A stretch of 64,000 nt of DNA from Chitiniphilus purpureus (GTDB lineage: Bacteria > Pseudomonadota > Gammaproteobacteria > Burkholderiales > Chitinibacteraceae), in contig NZ_CP106753.1 in the NCBI RefSeq assembly GCF_025642115.1, positions 891,501 to 955,500 on the forward strand, in the 5' to 3' direction. The first letter of the stretch is position 1. Every line of letters begins with the position of its first letter. The notes below the pieces were generated by a model, which was not told the DNA's origin, did no database searches, and worked only from the letters and a program-made list of their open reading frames with translations. Shown piece after piece: positions 28,212-35,669 of this stretch. The position numbers were made by a program, and so were the translations under genes.

Positions 28212-29471
28212 ATGTCGTCCCTGACCCGCCCCGCGCCCAACGATCCGGTCGTCACCGGGCTTGGCATCACCTCCGCCATCGGCCAGGGCAAGGACGCGTT
28301 CGCCGCGGCGCTGCTCGCCGGCCGGCACGCCTTCGCCCCGATGCGGCGCCCGGGGCGGCAGTTGCCGGGGCACGAGGCCGCAGCGACGCCCGGCTTTCTC
28401 GGTGCCGAGATCGGCACGCTGGCGATGCCGCAGACGATCCCGGCCGGCCTGCTGCGCACCGCCTCGCTCTCCGGCCAGGTGGCGCTCGCCACGTTGCACG
28501 AAGCCTGGCACGACGCCGGGCTGGGCGCGATGCCGGGCGAGGCGGTCGGCCTCATCGTCGGCGGCTCGAACGTGCAGCAGCGCGAAGCGACGCTGCTGCG
28601 CGACGGCTACCGCGGACGCGAAGCCTTCGTGCGCCCGACCTACGGCATGGCGTTCATGGACAGCGACCTGTGCGGGCTGTGCACCGAGGCGTTCGGCATC
28701 AAGGGCCTTGCCCATACGGTGGGCGGTGCCTCCGCCAGCGGCCAGCTGGCGGTGATCGAAGCGCTGCACGCGGTGCAGTCGGGCCGGGTGCAGGCCTGTA
28801 TCGCGCTCGGGGCGCTGATGGACCTGTCGTACTGGGAATGCCAGGGACTGCGTTCGCTCGGTGCGATGGGCTCGGACCGCCATGCCGATGCGCCGGCGCT
28901 GGCGTGCCGCCCGTTCGATGCGGACCGCGATGGCTTCATCTTCGGCGAGCTGTGCGGCGCGGTGGTGGTCGAGACGCTGGCGTCGGCGCAGCGGCGTGCC
29001 CGCCCGCCCTACGCCCGCGTCGCCGGCTGGGGCCTTGGCATGGACGCGAACCGCAACCCCAACCCGTCGGCCGACGGCGAAACCGCGGCCATCGGCGCGG
29101 CGTTGGCACAGGCCGGGCTCGCGCCGGCGCAGATCGACTATCTGAACCCGCATGGCACCGGTTCGGCGATCGGCGACGTCACCGAAATCGAAACCCTCCG
29201 CCGCTGCGGGCTGGAGCGGGCCTGGCTGAATGCGACCAAGTCGATCACCGGCCATGGCCTGAGCGCCGCCGGCACGGCCGAACTGATCGCCGTGCTGCTG
29301 CAGATGCAGGCGGGCACGCTGCACCCCACGCGCAACCTCGACCGGCCGATCGACCCGGCACTGCGCTGGGTGGGACGCGAGCCGGTGGTGCACCCGATCC
29401 GCAACGCACTCAACCTGAGCATGGGGTTCGGCGGGATCAATACCGCGGTCTGCCTGCAGCGGTACGGCTGA
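28212..29471 (+). CDS. Decarboxylating ketosynthase (PksF type, Cys to Ser)
   Basis: About 419 residues, KS fold with PFDADRDGFIFGE, NPHGTGSAIGD and KSITGHGLSAAG supplying the two histidines and lysine. The elongation cysteine is replaced by serine in VGGASASGQLA. KS proteins with this change decarboxylate malonyl-ACP to acetyl-ACP in beta-branching cassettes rather than elongating a chain. It follows the donor ACP by 13 bases. Confidence 0.92.
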   Translation: MSSLTRPAPNDPVVTGLGITSAIGQGKDAFAAALLAGRHAFAPMRRPGRQLPGHEAAATPGFLGAEIGTLAMPQTIPAGLLRTASLSGQVALATLHEAWHDAGLGAMPGEAVGLIVGGSNVQQREATLLRDGYRGREAFVRPTYGMAFMDSDLCGLCTEAFGIKGLAHTVGGASASGQLAVIEALHAVQSGRVQACIALGALMDLSYWECQGLRSLGAMGSDRHADAPALACRPFDADRDGFIFGELCGAVVVETLASAQRRARPPYARVAGWGLGMDANRNPNPSADGETAAIGAALAQAGLAPAQIDYLNPHGTGSAIGDVTEIETLRRCGLERAWLNATKSITGHGLSAAGTAELIAVLLQMQAGTLHPTRNLDRPIDPALRWVGREPVVHPIRNALNLSMGFGGINTAVCLQRYG

Positions 29472-29536
29472 TGGCCGGCCCGCACCGCAGGCGGCAGGGC
29501 CGCTTCGTCCAACAGATCGATTCATAGGGGCAAACG

Positions 29537-30655
29537 ATGAAGACCTATATGTTTCCGGGCCAGGGCTCGCAATCCAAGGGGATGGGCGAGGGCCTGTTCG
29601 AGCGCTTCCAGGAACTGACCGGGCAGGCCGACGCCATCCTCGGCTATTCCGTGCGCGCGCTGTGCCTGCAGGATGCGCGCGACGAGCTGGGCAACACCCG
29701 CTTCACCCAGCCGGCGCTGTACGTGGTCAACGCGCTGTCGTACTTCAAGAAGCGCGAAGAGGACGGCGCGCCCGACTTTTTGGCCGGGCACAGCCTGGGC
29801 GAATTCAATGCGCTGATGGCGGCTGGCTGCTTCGATTTCGAGACCGGGCTGCGGCTGGTGCAAAAGCGCGGCGAACTGATGGCGCAGGTGTCCGGCGGCG
29901 CGATGGCGGCGGTGCTCAACGCCAGCAAGGAGCAGATCGAGGAGACGCTGCGCGAACACGGGCTGAACAACATCTATCTGGCCAACTACAACACGCCGTC
30001 GCAGATCGTGATCTCCGGCCTTGCCGACGAGATTGCCCGCGCCGAGCCGCTGTTCCAGCAGGGCAAGGTGCGCTACTACCCGCTGGCGACCAGCGGCGCC
30101 TTCCACTCGGTGTTCATGCGGGAGGCGATGGCGCAGTTCAAGGACTACCTCGCGTCGTTCCGGTTTGCCGCGCCACAGATCCCGGTGATCGCCAACATCA
30201 CTGCCCGGCCCTATTGCGACGATGCGCTGCTGGACACGCTGGCAGGCCAGATCGCCAGCACGGTGCGCTGGTCCGAGACCGTCCAGTACCTGCTGGCCCA
30301 GGGCGTGGCGCGCGGTGAGGCCATGGTGTTCGAAGAGCTGGGGCCGGGCGATGTGCTGACGAAGCTGGCCAAGACCGTCGAGGTGCAGACGCCCCGGCCA
30401 GTGCTCGATGCGCTCGCCGCGCAATTGCAGGACGACGCGCCGGCCGCACCGGCCCGGCCCGGCGTGGTGGCCGAGGACAAGGTCCGTGCCTGGAACAGGA
30501 CGCATCCGGTGGGCACGCGGGTCAGGTCGACGCTGGTCGACGCTGCCGATCTGGAGACCCGCAGCGAGGCCGTGGTGCTGTTCGGGCACCGGGCGGCGGT
30601 CTACCTGAAGGGATACAACGGCTATTTCGACCTGGACGAGCTGACGCCGGCCTAG
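29537..30655 (+). CDS. Trans-acting acyltransferase (malonyl-specific AT)
   Basis: About 372 residues. AT core at about 1-285: [14 protein letters not shown], the nucleophile elbow [11 protein letters not shown], the malonate-binding arginine in [10 protein letters not shown], and GAFHS, the form found in malonyl-specific ATs. A C-terminal extension of about 70 residues ([13 protein letters not shown] onward) is typical of PksC/PksE-type trans-ATs. It loads malonyl onto AT-less modules and the donor ACP. ATG 29537 has AGGGGC upstream. Confidence 0.92.
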   Translation: MKTYMFPGQGSQSKGMGEGLFERFQELTGQADAILGYSVRALCLQDARDELGNTRFTQPALYVVNALSYFKKREEDGAPDFLAGHSLGEFNALMAAGCFDFETGLRLVQKRGELMAQVSGGAMAAVLNASKEQIEETLREHGLNNIYLANYNTPSQIVISGLADEIARAEPLFQQGKVRYYPLATSGAFHSVFMREAMAQFKDYLASFRFAAPQIPVIANITARPYCDDALLDTLAGQIASTVRWSETVQYLLAQGVARGEAMVFEELGPGDVLTKLAKTVEVQTPRPVLDALAAQLQDDAPAAPARPGVVAEDKVRAWNRTHPVGTRVRSTLVDAADLETRSEAVVLFGHRAAVYLKGYNGYFDLDELTPA

Positions 30656-30790
30656 TGACCGGCAAGTGGGGCGCAGCGGCGCCGGTACACGCGGCCGGGT
30701 GCATGGCGGGCAATGCCGCGGCGCGGCGGTGGCGCTTGGCAAGGTGGGTTGCGGTACGCCGAAGAGGCGGTTCATCGAAGGGGTGAGGAC

Positions 30791-31078
30791 ATGGCGAGCG
30801 CGGACTATCACGTGTTTGGATTGGGCAGCAGCCCGGACGATCTGCACTACATCGGCTGGACGCAGCGGCGCCTGGGCGACGAGCAGGAGCAGATCTTTTC
30901 CGATGTGGCGCAGGACGGCGAGATCGCGCACTGGCTGGAAGCCGCGCGCCGCGCCGGCCCGGTCAGCCTGTTCGAGATCGAATCGGCGCGCTCGGTCGAG
31001 GATGCGCGGGATTCGGCGCTGTTCTGGCGCCAGTACTACCACTCGCTCGGCCTGGACGTGGTGGCCGCCCGCTGTTGA
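30791..31078 (+). CDS. Small GIY-YIG-like protein
   Basis: About 95 residues. The N-terminal [26 protein letters not shown] resembles the GIY-YIG fold start (tyrosine, then Y-I-G, T and R), but the catalytic Glu context is not clear. The spacer, its Arg and the C-terminal tyrosine-rich [10 protein letters not shown] are of unknown meaning. A start at ATG 30791 follows GGGGTGAGG. It sits alone between the trans-AT and cysE. It could be a small nuclease or merely a fold relative. Confidence 0.5.
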   Translation: MASADYHVFGLGSSPDDLHYIGWTQRRLGDEQEQIFSDVAQDGEIAHWLEAARRAGPVSLFEIESARSVEDARDSALFWRQYYHSLGLDVVAARC

Positions 31079-31211
31079 CGCGGTGAGGCGCCGGCCGTGG
31101 TCGGCCACCGCCCCGGCAATGCTGCCCGGGGCCTGCCCAAGCAACGGCGGGTGCGCTGCCGCCCCGCCGATCCGGCGCCGTGCGCGGCGCGCCACCCCGT
31201 TGCCCGATCCC

Positions 31212-31889
31212 ATGCTCAACCGCCTTCGAGAAGACATCGCCAGCATCATCGAGCGCGATCCTGCCGCGCGCAGCGCCTGGGAAGTGCTCACCTGCTATCC
31301 CGGCCTGCATGCCGTGGTATTGCATCGCCGGGCGCACTGGTGCTGGCAGCGCGGCCTGTGGTGGCTGGCGCGGTTCGTATCGCACCTGGCGCGCAGCCTG
31401 ACCGGCATCGAGATCCACCCGGGCGCCCAGTTGGGCCGACGGGTGTTCATCGACCATGGCCATGGCGTGGTGATCGGCGAGACCGCGGTGGTCGGCGACG
31501 ACTGCACCCTCTACCAGGGCGTCACGCTGGGGGGCACCTCGCTGCAGCGCGGCCACAAGCGGCATCCCACATTGGAGGACGGCGTGACGGTGGGCGCCGG
31601 CGCCAAGGTGCTGGGCGACATCACGGTCGGGCGGGGCGCCCGCATCGGCTCGAACGCGGTGGTGGTCAAGGCCGTGCCGGCCGGTGCCACCGCGCTGGGC
31701 AACCCGGCCCACCTGGTCGCGGGCGAGGGCACACGGGGGCGCGAGCCGGGCGCGCTGCAGCCACTGCTGGAACAATTGGCGGCGCATGAATTGCGGCTGG
31801 CACAGCTCGCCGCCGCGCTGCAGGCGGCGGGCATCGCGGGCGAGGCGCCGGATACCGCGGCGGCGCCGATCGGGGAATGGAGCAAATGA
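31212..31889 (+). CDS. cysE: Serine O-acetyltransferase
   Basis: About 225 residues, left-handed beta-helix enzyme making O-acetylserine for cysteine synthesis. Hexapeptide-repeat motifs include [56 protein letters not shown] and [17 protein letters not shown]. It is the shorter class lacking a long N-terminal domain. Its 3' end lies within 25 bases of the acyl-hydrolase gene, so it is probably co-transcribed with the polyketide genes, an unusual place for it. Confidence 0.9.
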   Translation: MLNRLREDIASIIERDPAARSAWEVLTCYPGLHAVVLHRRAHWCWQRGLWWLARFVSHLARSLTGIEIHPGAQLGRRVFIDHGHGVVIGETAVVGDDCTLYQGVTLGGTSLQRGHKRHPTLEDGVTVGAGAKVLGDITVGRGARIGSNAVVVKAVPAGATALGNPAHLVAGEGTRGREPGALQPLLEQLAAHELRLAQLAAALQAAGIAGEAPDTAAAPIGEWSK

Positions 31890-31912
31890 CAATCGATAGC
31901 GGGGAGCAGGCC

Positions 31913-32866
31913 ATGTCCGCCAGGACGGTATTCATGTTTTCGGGGCAGGGATCGCAGTACTACCAGATGGGCAGGCAATTGTTCGACGAGCACCCGGTGT
32001 TCCGCGAATGGATGGTGTGGCTCGATGGCGTGGCGCACGGCATCAATGGCAGGCGCGTGCTCGACGCGATCTACTCGGCTGACAAGTCCGAGGTGTTCGA
32101 CCGCACGCTGCTGACGCATCCGGCGATCTTCATGGTCGAGTATGCGCTCGCGCAGTGCCTGATCCACGAGGGCATCAAGCCCGACCTGACGCTGGGCACC
32201 AGCCTGGGCTCGTTCGCCGCGGCCGCGGTGGCCGGCTACATCGGCGTCGAGGACGCGCTGGCGGCGGTGCTGGAGCAGGCGGCGGCATTCGAGGCTTCGT
32301 GCGAGCGAGGCGGCATGATCGCGGTGCTGGCCGATCCGGCGCTGTACGACGAGGACTTCCTGTATACGCGCAGCGAGATGGCCGGGATCAATTTCAGCTC
32401 GCACTTCGCCGTCTCCGCCGCGCAATGCGAGCTGCCGCCGATCGAGGCCGCGCTCAAGCAGCGCAATGTGACCTATCAGCGGCTGGCGGTGTCCTTTGCC
32501 TACCACTCGCGCTGGATCGAGGGCGCCGAGGCGCAGTTTGCCGAATTCATGCGCTCGATCCCACTGGGGCGGGGTGGCCTGCCGCTGGTGTGCTGCGCGC
32601 AGGGCCAGACGCTCACCGATCTGTCGGACGGCTTCTTCTGGCGCGTGGTGCGCCAGCCGATCCGTTTTCGGGACGCGGTGGCGCACCTGGAGCGGCAGGG
32701 CCGGCATCGCTATATCGACGTCGGGCCGTCCGGCACGCTGGCCACCTTCGTCAAATACGGGCTGCCGGCCATGTCCAGCTCCAGCGCACACCCGGTGCTC
32801 ACCCCCTACGGGCAGGACCGCAAGAACCTGGCTGCGTTGCTGGCCACGTTGCCGGCCACGGCATGA
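31913..32866 (+). CDS. Acyltransferase-fold acyl hydrolase (PedC type)
   Basis: About 317 residues with the AT fold (FMFSGQGSQYYQMG). The nucleophile elbow is GTSLGSF instead of GHSLGEF, and the conserved malonate-binding arginine is absent: the aligned stretch reads EQAAAFEAS where the neighbouring AT has QKRGELMAQ. Both fit the acyl-hydrolase branch, which clears stalled acyl units from carrier proteins. ATG 31913 has GGAG at seven bases; an in-frame ATG at 31886 overlaps cysE. Confidence 0.82.
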   Translation: MSARTVFMFSGQGSQYYQMGRQLFDEHPVFREWMVWLDGVAHGINGRRVLDAIYSADKSEVFDRTLLTHPAIFMVEYALAQCLIHEGIKPDLTLGTSLGSFAAAAVAGYIGVEDALAAVLEQAAAFEASCERGGMIAVLADPALYDEDFLYTRSEMAGINFSSHFAVSAAQCELPPIEAALKQRNVTYQRLAVSFAYHSRWIEGAEAQFAEFMRSIPLGRGGLPLVCCAQGQTLTDLSDGFFWRVVRQPIRFRDAVAHLERQGRHRYIDVGPSGTLATFVKYGLPAMSSSSAHPVLTPYGQDRKNLAALLATLPATA

Positions 32867-32884
32867 TGGGAGCGGCGCACGACC

Positions 32885-35506
32885 ATGGCTGACTGGTACG
32901 ACGAACTGAGCACGGCGCTCGCCTCCGGCGACGCGACCCGGATGCAGGCCATGCTGGCGCGGGTGCCCAGCACGGTACTGCAAGGCGCGCTGCCCTATCT
33001 GGCACAGCTGGCCGAAACCGCGCTGGCACAAGGGCGGCCGGCCGAGGCGCTGGTCTACTACGACCAGATCATCGCCGCAGCGCCGGCACATTTGGACGCG
33101 CACGCCGGGCGCGTACGCGCGCTGCTGGCTCTGGCGCGGTTCGCGCAGGCACGGGCCGGCGCCGAACGGCTGGTGGCACTGGCGCCGCGGCACGCGCTTG
33201 CCTACCGGCTGCAGGCCGACGCCCACGCCGGGCTCGACGAGCCGCAACATGCGCTGGCGGCCTATCGGCAGGCTTTGCGCCTGGAACCGGACGACGCCGA
33301 GACCGCCCAGCGCCTGCAGGCGCTGCAGGCAGCGCAACAGCAGGCGGCGGTGCTGCGCCAGGTGCTCGATCCCGCGACGCCGCAGGAGGCACCACCGCAG
33401 GCGTCGCCACCCGGCGTGGTGTTCGACCCGGCACTGCTGGGCGATCCGGCCATCCCCGCGTCGTTCGACACCTTCCGGGTCGATGGGCTGCGGCAGCATC
33501 TGCGGCGCTACAGCGCCCAGCGCGCGCCCGGCAACGCCCTCGCCCGGCTGGCGGACCCGGCATGGCTGGCGGCCTGGGACACCGCGCTCGCCGGCACCGC
33601 GGGCCGACGTGTGCTGTTCTGCGGCAGCGAACTGGGCGTGTTCGCCCTGCGCGCGCTGCAGCACGGCGCCGCGCAGGTGCGTTGCGAGGAGGCCTTCGCG
33701 CTTGAGGCGCGCATCGCCGACGGCATGGCGCAAAAGCATTTCCTGGCGGCATGGCACGCCCAGCACGGCGAGGTGGCCGCGGGCTGGACCGAGGCGCAGC
33801 GCCGCACGTCGTTCGAACAGTTTGCCCAGGGCATCGACGTGGTCACGGCGAGTCCGGAAACGCCCGCGGCGCAGGACTGCGACTGCATCGTGTTCCCCAG
33901 CATCGATCACACCCTGCTCGGGACCGGCATCGTCGCGGCGGTGCGCCGCCATGCCCGCGCCGGTGCCCGCGTGCTGCCGGCGCGCGCCACCGTGTTCGCA
34001 ATGGGCATCGCCTGGCGCTACCCGGACGCGGCCTGTGCGCTGGAGGCCATCAACGCCCTGCGCTGGAGCCCCTACCCGCAGCCACTCGATCTGCCGCCAG
34101 GGCTCTGGCAGTCGCTGACCGAGCCCACCCGGGTCGGCCAGATCGATCTTGCCGATTTTCGCGAGGCGGATTGGGACATCGCGCTGCCGGCCACCACCGC
34201 CGGCACGGTGGATGCCATCGTGTTCTGGTTCGAGCTGGACCTGGGCGAGGTGTGCATCAGCAACGCCCCGGACAGCCCCCTCTGCGCCATCCGCCCGGCG
34301 GTGCAGTACACCGACCCGATCGCGCTGCAACCGGGCGAGGCATTGCAGACCACGCTGCGGATCACCTCGACCCGGCTGCACTTCGAAACCCGGCCGGCAC
34401 CGTCGCTGCCGCGCACGCGGCAGTTGCCCGGCTGGTATGTGCCGATGCTGGGCGACGCGCGGCGCAACCAGGGCTATCGCGAGGCCCTGACACGGGCACT
34501 TGCCACCCGGCCGGACGCACTGGTGCTCGACATCGGCGCCGGTTGCGGCCTGCTGTCGCTGCTGGCCGCCTCGGCCGGTGCCGGGCGTGTGATCGGTTGC
34601 GAGGCCCAGCGTGCGCTCGCCGAGGCCGGCCGCGCAGTCATCGGGCGCAGCGGCCTCGCGGACCGGGTCACGCTGCTGCACCGGGACTGCCGCAAGCTGC
34701 AGCTGCCGGACGATCTGCCGCGCCGCGCCGATCTGGCGCTGTTCGAGCTGTTCGACTGCAGCCTGATCGGCGAAGGCGTCCTGCATTTCCTGGCCCATGC
34801 GCGCGAACACCTGCTGGCGGCGGATGCCTGCTATCTGCCCGCCGCCGCCCGCATCCGCGCCCAGGTGATCGAATACCGGATCGAGCGCATCTGGGAGATC
34901 GACGCCACCCTGCTCAACCCCTACCGCGCCGCGCCCGGGTCGAGCAACGTCGATGCCGCCCGGCTTGGCCATCGCGCGCTGAGCGCACCGTTCGACGTAT
35001 TCGCCTTCGACTTCGCCAGCGCCGGCCCCGCGCCGCAGCAGCAACCGATCAGCGTGCCGGCGCTGGCACCGGGCATGGCCGGCGCAGTGCTGTTCTGGTT
35101 CGACCTGAACCTTGACGGCGAACATTGGCTATCCAACGCGCCGGACAGCGGCGATGCGCTGCACTGGAAGCAGGGGCTGCAACTGCTGCCCGAAGTGCGC
35201 GTCGCGCCCGGCATGCCGCTGCCGCTGCTGGCGCGACACGACGGCAGCAACCTCGCCTTCGCCTGGCAGGACGACGCGCTGCCGCAGGAAGGCCGCGCCA
35301 CGACCCCCCGCTACGACCCCCGCTGGCTCGCCGCCGCCGCTGAGCTGGAACAGCACACCCGCAACCTGCTGCAACACTGCGCCGCCAACCCCGACGAATA
35401 CGCCAAGGTGGCGCAGATCGCCCAACGCATGGCCATCGACCCGGCAGCCCACGGCCTGGACCCGGTGATCGCGCAGCGCTTTGCGGGGATGTTTTTGGAG
35501 GGGTGA
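32885..35506 (+). CDS. TPR protein with tandem PRMT-like methyltransferase modules
   Basis: About 873 residues. Residues 25-160 carry TPR-like helical repeats (AYRQALRLEPDDAET). Two arginine-methyltransferase-like modules follow. The first (about 195-495) has a degenerate cofactor loop (CGSELGVFALRAL); the second (about 510-830) has an intact one (VLDIGAGCGLLSLLAASAG) and an acidic ELFDCSLIGEGVL loop. Each module ends in a related beta-barrel segment with FWF-E/D-L-D/N-L and SNAPDS. The order and tandem duplication recall PRMT7/PRMT9. Within the polyketide operon the substrate is unknown. Confidence 0.7.
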   Translation: MADWYDELSTALASGDATRMQAMLARVPSTVLQGALPYLAQLAETALAQGRPAEALVYYDQIIAAAPAHLDAHAGRVRALLALARFAQARAGAERLVALAPRHALAYRLQADAHAGLDEPQHALAAYRQALRLEPDDAETAQRLQALQAAQQQAAVLRQVLDPATPQEAPPQASPPGVVFDPALLGDPAIPASFDTFRVDGLRQHLRRYSAQRAPGNALARLADPAWLAAWDTALAGTAGRRVLFCGSELGVFALRALQHGAAQVRCEEAFALEARIADGMAQKHFLAAWHAQHGEVAAGWTEAQRRTSFEQFAQGIDVVTASPETPAAQDCDCIVFPSIDHTLLGTGIVAAVRRHARAGARVLPARATVFAMGIAWRYPDAACALEAINALRWSPYPQPLDLPPGLWQSLTEPTRVGQIDLADFREADWDIALPATTAGTVDAIVFWFELDLGEVCISNAPDSPLCAIRPAVQYTDPIALQPGEALQTTLRITSTRLHFETRPAPSLPRTRQLPGWYVPMLGDARRNQGYREALTRALATRPDALVLDIGAGCGLLSLLAASAGAGRVIGCEAQRALAEAGRAVIGRSGLADRVTLLHRDCRKLQLPDDLPRRADLALFELFDCSLIGEGVLHFLAHAREHLLAADACYLPAAARIRAQVIEYRIERIWEIDATLLNPYRAAPGSSNVDAARLGHRALSAPFDVFAFDFASAGPAPQQQPISVPALAPGMAGAVLFWFDLNLDGEHWLSNAPDSGDALHWKQGLQLLPEVRVAPGMPLPLLARHDGSNLAFAWQDDALPQEGRATTPRYDPRWLAAAAELEQHTRNLLQHCAANPDEYAKVAQIAQRMAIDPAAHGLDPVIAQRFAGMFLEG

Positions 35507-35669
35507 GGGGTGAGGGTGTCCGGGCGAACTTTGGTACGGCTTGCCCCATGCGGGGCCTATGCAAGACGAAGCGACGTGCAACTGATCACTGCCTCCTCAT
35601 CAGCAGATGAGGCCGACGTTTGCATGCTGTTTTATAAACGGTACTTCTTATTTCGACAATTACTCCCCC

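Noticed and set aside
31511..35125. 1204-codon minus-strand frame opposite the acyl hydrolase and TPR-PRMT genes
   Set aside because: Same GC-driven shadow effect; no domains, no ribosome-binding site.
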